From positions 1,097,501 to 1,161,500 of the forward strand of contig NZ_RYFW01000002.1 in the NCBI RefSeq assembly GCF_004138335.1: a stretch of DNA of 64,000 bases. Direction: 5' to 3'. This document shows, in pieces, positions 42,391-49,794 of this stretch. The notes beneath the pieces were generated by a model that was given only the letters and a program-made list of their open reading frames with translations, did no database searches and was not told the origin of the DNA. This DNA comes from Peristeroidobacter agariperforans. GTDB lineage: Bacteria > Pseudomonadota > Gammaproteobacteria > Steroidobacterales > Steroidobacteraceae. Each line of letters begins with the position of its first letter. The stretch's first letter is position 1. Both the position numbers and the translations under genes were made by a program.

Positions 42391-42987
42391 TCAGCCGTGT
42401 GCCCGACTCAGCCGGATATCTTCGGCGTTTGGCGCTCGTGTGGCGCGCACGATGAAGCGCTGCGGGGCTGAGCCGGCGAAGTAGAATGGATAGCACGTGA
42501 CGAGTGTGATGGTCGGCTCGGTCGTCGCACGCAGCACGCCGGTTTCGGAAGGATCGACGATGCGCGTGCTCACGATTCGGTAGCTCACAGTTGCGTCGGG
42601 CAGGTCTACCTGCAGGACATCGCCGACTTTCACATTGCGCAGGGCACGGAAGAAACCGTCGCGATGGGCCGCGATGCCCGTGTTTCCCGACGCACCGAAA
42701 GGCGACGTTCGTTCGATGCGGCCCGCAGCCTGGTCGAGAATCTCCGGGCTCGTGCCCGCGAACACAGGGACGACCAGGCCGATGCTCGGGATCCTGAGTA
42801 TTGCCTCGGGCTTCTGCTTGAGTGGGGCCCGGTTGCGATAGGCAGCGATGCGAGTCGCCGACCACGAAGACATATCGACGACGTGGTCGGCGACAGTATC
42901 GGCGTGTTCGATTGCAGTCGCGCCGCTCAGCGCCACGGCGCTCAGCAGCAAGGCGACGATCACGGCTCCGACGGATAACGATCTCAT
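42391..42987 (-). CDS. class D-like sortase
   Basis: 198 residues with one N-terminal membrane anchor (VGAVIVALLLSAVALSGAT). Sortase fold about 62-185 with the full catalytic set: His108 in IAAHRDGFF, Cys165 in TLVTCYPF and Arg177 in PQRFIV. Sortases cut LPxTG-like signals and join proteins to an amine acceptor; in diderm bacteria the acceptor is unclear. ATG 42987 overlaps the stop of the beta-barrel gene (ATGA). No protein with a sorting signal is adjacent, unlike the second sortase at 61.8 kb. Confidence 0.9.
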   Translation of the reverse strand: MRSLSVGAVIVALLLSAVALSGATAIEHADTVADHVVDMSSWSATRIAAYRNRAPLKQKPEAILRIPSIGLVVPVFAGTSPEILDQAAGRIERTSPFGASGNTGIAAHRDGFFRALRNVKVGDVLQVDLPDATVSYRIVSTRIVDPSETGVLRATTEPTITLVTCYPFYFAGSAPQRFIVRATRAPNAEDIRLSRAHG

Positions 42988-43760
42988 GGGCCGAAGTTGT
43001 AGCGCAGGCCGAGCAGCGGGCCGGCAACCAGCATGTCGAACTTGAATCGATCCTCGCCCGAGCCGTCGCTGTAGTCGGTGTCCAGTGCGCGATAGCCGAG
43101 CACCAGGCCGAAGTTTTCAGAGAGGCCCCAGTCGAGTGCCGCCAGCGCACTCCAGGTGAGGTCGGAGCCAACGCCGAACCCGCCGACGTCGGCGCGTGCT
43201 ATCAGAGTGAACGCTTGCCCGAGTGGCCACGCAGCGCGCGCGCCCAGCACGGGATCGAACAATCGCTTGGTCTTGGCTGCTGCATCGCTGGCGCCCGTCG
43301 GCAACTTGACCGAAAGGTCCACCGACAATGATTGATACCGCCCGCCGACATACAACTCGTAGCGCTCGTCCATGCGCCACGACCACGCCAGCTCGACCAT
43401 ATCCTGCGTGACATCGAGGTCGTAGAACGCACCATTCGCAGCGGCAGCGTCGGCGCTGAGTCCGGTAAATACGGCGTTGATGGTCAACGCATAGCGCTCC
43501 TTCTCGCTGCGCAGAACCATCATGCCCGCCATGTCGAGATGATCGAGCAATTCGCTGGAGCTCACCTCGACATCGGCTTGCCGCCCGCGCACCTCGGTAT
43601 GGCCGTCCATATTCGCGAACTGCAGGTACAGCGTGCCGCTGGTATTCCAATCGTCCGCACGCGCCGATTCCGTGAGTGCGAGCACGGCCATGGCAATGAC
43701 ACCGAAGCGAATGTGAGCTTGTCTCAAGGCCGCAGCCAATCGTGAAGAACGAGAGGCCAT
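42984..43760 (-). CDS. outer-membrane beta-barrel protein
   Basis: 258 residues with a signal peptide (GVIAMAVLALTESARA) and an alternating-strand pattern typical of a 8-12-strand barrel: GTLYLQFANMDGHTE, YELYVGGRYQSLSVDLSV, AFTLIARADVGGFGVGSDLT, FGLVLGYRALDTDYSDG, ending GLRYNFGP. It resembles OmpW/OprF-N-like proteins annotated as hypothetical. It is translationally coupled to the sortase downstream, an unusual pairing. No LPxTG-like motif is present in it. Confidence 0.8.
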   Translation of the reverse strand: MASRSSRLAAALRQAHIRFGVIAMAVLALTESARADDWNTSGTLYLQFANMDGHTEVRGRQADVEVSSSELLDHLDMAGMMVLRSEKERYALTINAVFTGLSADAAAANGAFYDLDVTQDMVELAWSWRMDERYELYVGGRYQSLSVDLSVKLPTGASDAAAKTKRLFDPVLGARAAWPLGQAFTLIARADVGGFGVGSDLTWSALAALDWGLSENFGLVLGYRALDTDYSDGSGEDRFKFDMLVAGPLLGLRYNFGP

Positions 43761-43893
43761 CGTGCGTGCCGTCGTTCATGGAGGAATCGGTATCGCGGGC
43801 ACGGCCCATTTCCCTTCGACGCCGCGCCGCGGGCATGGGTGCATGCCCGCGTTACGACTGGGCGCTGCAGGAGATTTGCACTGAGGTAGCTTC

Positions 43894-44802
43894 GTGACGC
43901 TACTCTCGATCCGCAGGCTCTGGTTGTTGCTGACGGTGCTGCTGGCAGGATGCTCATTCACGCCATTGGCCGACGATGGCGCGCTCGAGCACGTCGTTGT
44001 CGCCGGCCTGGAGGATGTGCGCTTCTCATCGGCTCACATCCGGCAAGGAGTGTGGTCGCCCGCCGAGTTCTCCCGTTCCGCTCACGGCGGAATTTTCTGT
44101 CTGGAGCCGCCCGTTGCCGGGCGCACGGTCGTGCTGTTCATCCACGGGATCAACGGCTCGCCGCGCGATTTCAGATTCTTGATCGCACATCTGGATCACA
44201 ATCGTTTTCAACCGTGCGTGTTCTTCTATGCGTCGGGTGCCAGCCTGGACAACATCGGCCGCGATCTTGCCAAGGACGTCGGTGAGTTGCACCGTCGCTA
44301 TGACATCGGGTCGCTGGTCATCGTCGGGCACAGCATTGGCGGTTTGATCGGGCGCGAGCTGGTCTTGAATCCGTCCTCGCACGCGGGCGTGGACATTCCT
44401 CTGTTGATCACAATGTCCGCTCCTTGGGGAGGCGTGCCAAGTGCGGCAGTCGGCGTTCGCTGGTCGCCGGTGGTTATCGATTCATGGCGCGATATCGCCT
44501 CTGGCAGTGCGTATCTGAGTTCGCTGTTCGTCGACGCTGTCGGCTCCACGCGGGACCTGCCTGCCTCGACGCGTCATTATTTGTTGTTTTCCTATCGCAA
44601 GAGCTGGTCGTCGTTCGGTTTGTCGGGCGACGCCGTGACCAGCGTCGCCAGTCAACTATTCCGCACGGCGCAAGACCAAGCCTATCGCGTCTACGGCTTC
44701 GACGTTTCTCATTCGGAGATCTTGCGCAATGGCGGCGTCGCGAATGTGCTCGATGAAGCGTTGCGCACCGTGTCCCCACAAAGCACAAAGGCCGCACTAT
44801 GA
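43894..44802 (+). CDS. alpha/beta-hydrolase lipoprotein
   Basis: 302 residues from GTG 43894. Lipobox LLAGC at the end of a short signal peptide, so a lipoprotein. Hydrolase features: VVLFIHGINGSPRDF, nucleophile Ser in IVGHSIGGLIGREL, and a late His in FDVSHSEILRNG. It belongs to the lipase/PGAP1-like type with a GHSIGG elbow. Its stop overlaps the start of the amidohydrolase gene by four bases, so the two enzymes are probably coexpressed. Substrate unknown. Confidence 0.87.
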   Translation: MTLLSIRRLWLLLTVLLAGCSFTPLADDGALEHVVVAGLEDVRFSSAHIRQGVWSPAEFSRSAHGGIFCLEPPVAGRTVVLFIHGINGSPRDFRFLIAHLDHNRFQPCVFFYASGASLDNIGRDLAKDVGELHRRYDIGSLVIVGHSIGGLIGRELVLNPSSHAGVDIPLLITMSAPWGGVPSAAVGVRWSPVVIDSWRDIASGSAYLSSLFVDAVGSTRDLPASTRHYLLFSYRKSWSSFGLSGDAVTSVASQLFRTAQDQAYRVYGFDVSHSEILRNGGVANVLDEALRTVSPQSTKAAL

Positions 44803-46190
44803 TGAAGCTCGCCACACGTTGCCTGTGCAGCCTGTTGTGTTCCATCGCATGTTTGAGCTTGCTGGCCTATGCGGGGCAAAGTAACGCGGCGGCTGAGGCT
44901 TCCTCGAGCATTCTGTTGGAGAACGTTCGTGTGTTCGACGGCAAGTCGCCGCGCGTATCGAGTCCGACCAACGTGTTGATCGTCGGGCCGCTGATCAAGA
45001 GCATCTCCAGCACGGCCATATCCGAGGCCGATGGCAGCGTGATGCGCATCGATGGCGGCGGTCGCGTACTCATGCCGGGCCTGATCGATGCGCATTGGCA
45101 CTCGATGTTTCTGGCCACGACGCCGCTGGTGGGGCTCATGAGCGACGTGGGCTATCTCAACTTGCTTGCCGCGGCCCAGGCGAATGCAACGCTGATGCGA
45201 GGCTTCACGACGGTTCGCGACATGGGTGGGTCGGCGTTCTCGTTGAAGCAGGCGACTGACGAAGGTGTCGTTCCCGGCCCGCGCATTTATCCCTCGGGCG
45301 CGATGATCACGGTGACGAGTGGACACGGTGATTTCAGGATGATGTATGAAGTCCCGCGCGTCATCGGTGGGCCATTGACGCGGATGGAGCAGATTGGCGC
45401 TAGCGCAGTCGCCGACACGCCGGACGAAGTGAGAATTCGGGTGCGTGAGCAACTGATGCAAGGCGCATCGCAGATCAAGCTGACTGCCGGCGGCGGCGTC
45501 GCGTCCCCTCACAGTCCGCTGGACGTTTCGACTTTCACGCTGCCCGAGTTGCGAGCAGCCGTGGAAGCTGCGGAGAACTGGGGCACGTATGTCGCCGTTC
45601 ATGCCTACACGTCCCGTGCAGTTCGCGCTGCGCTCGACGCAGGCGTGAAGTGCATCGACCATGGCCACCTGGTCGACGAAGCCACCGCGAAGCTCATGGC
45701 CGAAAAGCAAGTGTGGTGGAGCCTGCAGCCATTCGTCGTCGAGGAAGGTGCGAATCAGTTTCCCGAAGGCTCGCTGGAGGCGGCCAAAAAAAAGGAAGTG
45801 ACCGCAGGGACGGACCGAGCCTACGCGCTCGCGAAGAAGTACAAGATCAAGACGGCGTGGGGCAGCGACATTCTGTTTTCGCCCATCCTCGCCAAAGGTC
45901 AGAACGCGATGCTGACCCGGATGGTTCGTTGGTACACGCCCGCGGAAGTGCTGATCATGGCGACGAGCACGAACGCGCAGTTGCTGACGATGTCGGGGAA
46001 GCGCAATCCGTATCCCGGCAAGCTGGGCGTGGTGGAAGAGGGAGCGTATGCGGACTTGCTGCTGGTGGACGGCAATCCGTTGGAGAACATCGAGCTGATC
46101 GCGGACCCGGCCAAGAACCTGGTCGTCATCATCAAGAACGGAGCGATCGCGAAGAATTCGCTCACGCCTGCAAGTAGAACGTCTCCTTGA
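44799..46190 (+). CDS. exported amidohydrolase (imidazolonepropionase/prolidase-like)
   Basis: 463 residues with a signal peptide (CSIACLSLLAYAGQSNA). Amidohydrolase superfamily: the metal motif LIDAHWHSM (HxH), TTVRDMGGS, Lys in QIKLTAGGGVASP (the bridging lysine), His in YVAVHAYTSRAVRAALDAG and CIDHGHLV, and Asp in AWGSDILFSP. This set matches the group of prolidases and imidazolonepropionase relatives. Likely periplasmic. It overlaps the lipoprotein hydrolase upstream. A role in degrading amide-linked compounds is inferred from the family only. Confidence 0.9.
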   Translation: MMKLATRCLCSLLCSIACLSLLAYAGQSNAAAEASSSILLENVRVFDGKSPRVSSPTNVLIVGPLIKSISSTAISEADGSVMRIDGGGRVLMPGLIDAHWHSMFLATTPLVGLMSDVGYLNLLAAAQANATLMRGFTTVRDMGGSAFSLKQATDEGVVPGPRIYPSGAMITVTSGHGDFRMMYEVPRVIGGPLTRMEQIGASAVADTPDEVRIRVREQLMQGASQIKLTAGGGVASPHSPLDVSTFTLPELRAAVEAAENWGTYVAVHAYTSRAVRAALDAGVKCIDHGHLVDEATAKLMAEKQVWWSLQPFVVEEGANQFPEGSLEAAKKKEVTAGTDRAYALAKKYKIKTAWGSDILFSPILAKGQNAMLTRMVRWYTPAEVLIMATSTNAQLLTMSGKRNPYPGKLGVVEEGAYADLLLVDGNPLENIELIADPAKNLVVIIKNGAIAKNSLTPASRTSP

Positions 46191-46623
46191 TTTCCTCCAT
46201 CACCACGTAGCTGCGCGACTGGGCGGAAGAGGGCAGCCGTTGCAGGATGTCGCCGAGCAGCGTGCGATAGTTGTGCATGTCCGGGATGCGGGCTTTGATC
46301 AGATAGTCGAAGTCGCCGGACACCAGGTGACATTCCATCACGTCGGGAATGTTGTGCAGCTCGTTCTTGATCTTCTCGAACACCTCGTCCGATTTCACCG
46401 CCAGCTTGATCTCCAGGAACACCAGCAAGTTGCGTCCGACCTCCCGGGGCGAGAGGCGGGCGTGGTAGCCGGTGATCACGCCGGTCCGCTCCAGCCGGCG
46501 GACCCGATCGGCGCAGGGGGTGGCGGACAAGCCGACCTGCTGGGCGAGGTCGGTGATGGAGATGCGTCCATCGCGCTGAAGGATGTCCAGGATCTTGCGG
46601 TCGATACGGTCGAATTGCTGCAT
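46162..46623 (-). CDS. Lrp/AsnC-family regulator of the dad locus
   Basis: 153 residues. N-terminal helix-turn-helix (DRIDRKILDILQRDGRISIT then LAQQVGLSATPCADRVRRLE) and a C-terminal RAM ligand domain (NLLVFLEIKLAVKSDEVF, HLVSGDFDYLIKARIPDM). ATG 46623 fits the family start. It is divergent from dadA-alr, as DadR/BkdR-type regulators often are, and the gap holds an array of related boxes. Probable role: alanine-responsive activation of D-amino-acid catabolism (inference). Its 3' end overlaps the amidohydrolase by 29 bases. Confidence 0.9.
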   Translation of the reverse strand: MQQFDRIDRKILDILQRDGRISITDLAQQVGLSATPCADRVRRLERTGVITGYHARLSPREVGRNLLVFLEIKLAVKSDEVFEKIKNELHNIPDVMECHLVSGDFDYLIKARIPDMHNYRTLLGDILQRLPSSAQSRSYVVMEEIKETFYLQA

Positions 46624-46632
46624 GGCGGCGGC

Positions 46633-46774
46633 GGTGGCTATCCAGGGTGGTTGTGGACACCCATAAATCAGGGGGTGTTGTTGGACACCCATCGATTCCT
46701 GGCGGTGGACCGGACGGTCGATGGCTGTCCAGCACCGTACAGGACCCGTAATTGATGGCTGTCCAGGACCCGTA
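46633..46774. promoter_or_regulatory. array of Lrp-like operator boxes between the regulator and dadA
   Basis: Five related boxes. Two read TGGACACCCAT on the plus strand (46654-46664 and 46682-46692); two are the same word in opposite orientation with one change, GATGGCTGTCCAG (46720-46732 and 46754-46766); a weaker copy GGTGGCTATCCAGG lies at 46633-46646. An exact direct repeat AGGACCCGTA occurs at 46741-46750 and 46765-46774. Alternating orientation and several phased copies are what octameric Lrp-type proteins bind. Assignment to this regulator is inference. Confidence 0.65.
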
Positions 46775-46967
46775 GATTACGTTCAGGTTTTGCTCGATGC
46801 CAGTGTTCTGGGCTGGCATTTACGTGGAGGTCAGTGTTTTTCACTGGATTCGGAGGCTTATGTCAGGCTGGCGCAGGGGAAACCGCTGAGAAACGCGCTA
46901 CTTCGAAGGAAGTCGCTGCCGGGGTCTACATAGAATTACTGACGCTTCAGTGCCCTTCGGAGTGCTC
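46775..46967. other. structured leader region of dadA
   Basis: About 190 bases between the operator array and dadA. Two small perfect hairpins: ATGCCAG/CTGGCAT (46797-46803 with 46813-46819) and CAGTG-TTTTT-CACTG (46832-46846). A 30-codon reading frame 46797-46889 (starting MPVFWAGIYVEV) could be a leader peptide but has no clear ribosome site. GGAG at 46959-46962 is the dadA ribosome site. Nothing else recognised. Confidence 0.4.
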
Positions 46968-48273
46968 ATGCGAGTAGTGGTTCTGGGTGGTGGCGTCATC
47001 GGCGTAGCCAGCGCGTGGTATCTCGCGCGGCGAGGCGCCGAGGTTACAGTGATCGATCGGCAGACTGCGGTGGCCGCGGAGACCAGCTTCGCGAACGCCG
47101 GCCAGGTCTCGCCCGGCTATTCCACGCCGTGGGCGGCGCCCGGCATCCCGCTCAAGGCGCTCAAGTGGATGTTCCAGAAGCACGCGCCGCTGTCGATCAG
47201 CCTCGACGGCAGCCTGCACCAGCTGAAGTGGATGGCGCAGATGCTCGTCAACTGCTCGCCCGAGCGTTACGACATTAATTAATAAGGAGCGCATGCTCCG
47301 CCTCGCCGAATACAGCCGCGACTGTCTGCGCGCCCTGCGCGTCGAGACCGGCATTCAATACGAACAACGCACCGGCGGCACGCTGCAGTTGTTCCGTACC
47401 CGCAAGCAGTTCGAGTCGGCACGTCAGGACATTCGCGTGCTCGAGCGTTGCAATGTTCCTTACGAACTTCTTGAAGAGCACCAGCTGTCATCCGCTGAGC
47501 CTGCGCTCGCGCACGTGAAGGGCAAGCTCACCGGCGGACTGCGTTTGCCCAATGACGAAACGGGCGATTGCAACCTGTTCACCAAGCGCCTTGCCGATGC
47601 CGCGGAGAAGCTGGGCGTTACGTTCCGCCTCGGTCAGCACGTTACTGCCATCGACACCAGCGGTGGACGTATCGCTGGCGTTCGCATCGGGGAAGAGCGA
47701 ATCACTGCCGATGCTTATGTTCTGGCGTGCGGCAGCTACTCGCGCGCACTGGCATTGCCGCTCGGTATCGATCTGCCGGTGTATCCGGTGAAGGGCTATT
47801 CGCTGACGCTGCCCATCGTGAACGAGTCGTCGGCGCCGGTGTCGACGGTGCTCGATGAGACTTACAAGGTTGCGGTCACGCGCTTCGACGATCGCATTCG
47901 CGTCGGTGGCATGGCCGAGCTGTCGGGCTTCGATCATGAGTTGCTGCCGCAGCGTCGCCAGACGCTCGAGCTGGTCGTCAACGATTTGTATGCGGGCGCT
48001 GGCGATTTGAAGCAGGGTCAGTTCTGGACGGGCCTGCGGCCGATGACGCCGGATAGCACGCCGATTGTCGGTGCGAGCGAGTACCGCAATCTGTTCATCA
48101 ACACCGGTCACGGCACGCTCGGCTGGACGATGGCGTGCGGCTCGGGACAGCTCATCGCCGATCTCGTGACGGGCTATCGCCCCGAGATTCGCACCGACGG
48201 CCTGGATGTTTCGCGCTATCAGAAGGTGAGCGCGCCGCGGCCCCGTCTGGTCACTGGCGAGGAGACGGCGTGA
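46968..48273 (+). pseudogene. dadA: D-amino-acid dehydrogenase DadA, split by a 4-base duplication
   Basis: Two readings together make a full DadA: 46968-47282 (104 residues, FAD-binding [33 protein letters not shown], ends SPERYDIN) and 47293-48273 (326 residues, [16 protein letters not shown] to [20 protein letters not shown]). Alignment by eye with E. coli DadA shows they are continuous if one TAAT is removed from ATTAATTAATAAG (47274-47286), which restores [10 protein letters not shown]. The duplication creates a TAA stop. The second part has its own ATG with AAGGAG just before, so it may be reinitiated, but without the FAD-binding head. A sequencing error is possible. The gene would oxidise D-alanine to pyruvate. 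Confidence 0.85.
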
Positions 48274-49376
48274 CGCGTCCGACCAGTGTTCGAATCGATC
48301 TAGCGGCGCTTCGAAACAACTATCTCTACGCACGCGGCGTGCACGGCGGTCGTGCGCTGGCCGTGCTCAAGGCCGACGCTTATGGCCATGGCGCGCTCGC
48401 GTCGGCCCATTCGCTGGCGTCGCTCGCGGATGGCTTCGCCGTTGCGTTCCTCGATGAGGCATGCGTACTGCGCGAGGGGGGTGTTCGCAATCCCATCCTC
48501 GTGCTGGAAGGTTGTTTCAACGCATCCGAGCTGAAGCTCGCCAACGAGCTCGATCTGTGGGTGGTCGTGCACCAGGAGGAGCAGATCCGCCTGATCGAAG
48601 AGAGCAGGACGGGGGCGCGCTTCAACGTCTGGTTGAAGATCGACACGGGCATGAGCCGCGCGGGATTCCGTGCTTCCGATGCCGCCAACGCCTACCAGCG
48701 ATTGCAGAGCACGGGCAAGGTGAGCTCGATCACGTTGATGACTCACTTCGCGCGCGCCGATGAGTTGAGCGAGTCCATGACGGCTCAACAGATCGAAGCG
48801 TTCGGCGCGGCGACTGCGACGTTGAGAGGCGAGCGGAGCTTGTGTAACTCAGCGGGTTTGCTGGCTTGGCCGTCCGCACGGAGCGATTGGGCGCGGCCGG
48901 GGCTGATGCTGTACGGCGCGACGACGCATGGACGCGAAGTGCCCGAGTTGCAGCCCGTCATGACGTTCGAAAGCCGGGTGTTCAATGTGCGTACGCTCGA
49001 GGCGGGCGAGTCGTTGGGATATGGCGCGACGTTCGTTGCTTCGGAGCGCACGCGTGTCGGACTGGTATGCGCGGGTTATGCCGATGGTTATCCGCAGACC
49101 GCTGCGACGGGCACACCGATCGCTGTCGATGGGCAGGCGACGACGCTGATCGGTCGAGTCTCGATGGATATGTTGACCGTCGATCTCACGAACTTGCCGA
49201 ATGCCGGCGTCGGCAGCTCGGTCGAGTTGTGGGGTCCGCGAGTTCCGGTGGCTGCTGTCGCGAAGAGCGCCGGTCGTAGTCCTTACGAATTGCTGTGCGC
49301 GGTGAAGCGTGCGCCACTCGTGCACGAAAACGCCGGACAGGGTCGCGAGCCCGTGCGAATGACGGGAACTCGCTGA
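48270..49376 (+). CDS. alanine racemase (catabolic, DadX-like)
   Basis: 368 residues from GTG 48270, which overlaps the dadA stop (GTGA). PLP lysine Lys34 in [18 protein letters not shown] and MTHFARAD in the barrel, [10 protein letters not shown], the second catalytic Tyr in SLGYGATF, and [16 protein letters not shown] in the C-terminal beta domain. It interconverts L- and D-alanine. In dad operons the racemase feeds D-alanine to DadA, so the break in dadA affects this pathway directly. Its longer open frame to 48135 runs inside dadA and was not used. Confidence 0.93.
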   Translation: MTRPTSVRIDLAALRNNYLYARGVHGGRALAVLKADAYGHGALASAHSLASLADGFAVAFLDEACVLREGGVRNPILVLEGCFNASELKLANELDLWVVVHQEEQIRLIEESRTGARFNVWLKIDTGMSRAGFRASDAANAYQRLQSTGKVSSITLMTHFARADELSESMTAQQIEAFGAATATLRGERSLCNSAGLLAWPSARSDWARPGLMLYGATTHGREVPELQPVMTFESRVFNVRTLEAGESLGYGATFVASERTRVGLVCAGYADGYPQTAATGTPIAVDGQATTLIGRVSMDMLTVDLTNLPNAGVGSSVELWGPRVPVAAVAKSAGRSPYELLCAVKRAPLVHENAGQGREPVRMTGTR

Positions 49377-49400
49377 TCAACGGCGGTCTAATCGATATGC

Positions 49401-49475
49401 CGGTAGGGACGACCCTACCGCGCTTTCACCTTCCGGGGACGACCCCTCTAACAGCGCGAATGCGCACCCCGGAGG
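49401..49475 (+). promoter_or_regulatory. guanidine-II (mini-ykkC) riboswitch
   Basis: Two hairpins with the diagnostic ACGR loops: CGGTAGGG-ACGA-CCCTACCG (49401-49420, eight perfect pairs) and GGGG-ACGA-CCCC (49435-49446), placed directly before a guanidinium-exporter gene. In the ligand-free state bases 49430-49438 (CTTCCGGGG) can pair over nine positions, one G-U, with 49467-49475 (CCCCGGAGG), which would hide the Shine-Dalgarno GGAGG at 49471-49475. Guanidine binding to the second hairpin would free it. Identification rests on the loops and gene context; the switching mechanism is my inference. Confidence 0.92.
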
Positions 49476-49479
49476 CACC

Positions 49480-49794
49480 ATGGCTTGGGTATTACTTCTA
49501 ATCGCGGGTCTGTTCGAGATCGGCTGGGCCATCGGCTTGAAATACACCGACGGCTTCACTCGCCTGTGGCCGAGCATCGGCACGGCCGTTTCAATGATTG
49601 TCAGCGTCGCACTGCTGAGCTGGGCGATGCGTTCACTGCCGGTCGGTACTGCCTACGCGGTTTGGACTGGCATTGGCGCCGTCGGCACTGTACTGCTGGG
49701 CATCGTGTTGTTCGGCGAAGCGATGACTCCGGCACGACTGGCTTGTGTCGCCCTCATTGTGGCCGGCATCCTGGGGCTGAAACTGGCCTCGTGA
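49480..49794 (+). CDS. Gdx/SugE guanidinium exporter (SMR family)
   Basis: 104 residues, four transmembrane helices, the small-multidrug-resistance length. The Gdx/SugE subtype is shown by [20 protein letters not shown] with the membrane glutamate Glu13 in FEIGWA, and by [17 protein letters not shown]. Such proteins export guanidinium in exchange for protons as antiparallel dimers. GGAGG ends five bases before ATG 49480. The guanidine-II riboswitch directly upstream supports guanidinium as substrate. Convergent with the FAD oxidoreductase. Confidence 0.93.
   Translation: MAWVLLLIAGLFEIGWAIGLKYTDGFTRLWPSIGTAVSMIVSVALLSWAMRSLPVGTAYAVWTGIGAVGTVLLGIVLFGEAMTPARLACVALIVAGILGLKLAS

Noticed and set aside
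47275-47282. Engineered PacI site (TTAATTAA) in dadA
   Set aside because: The site arises directly from a TAAT tandem duplication of the native codons; nothing else around it suggests cloning.
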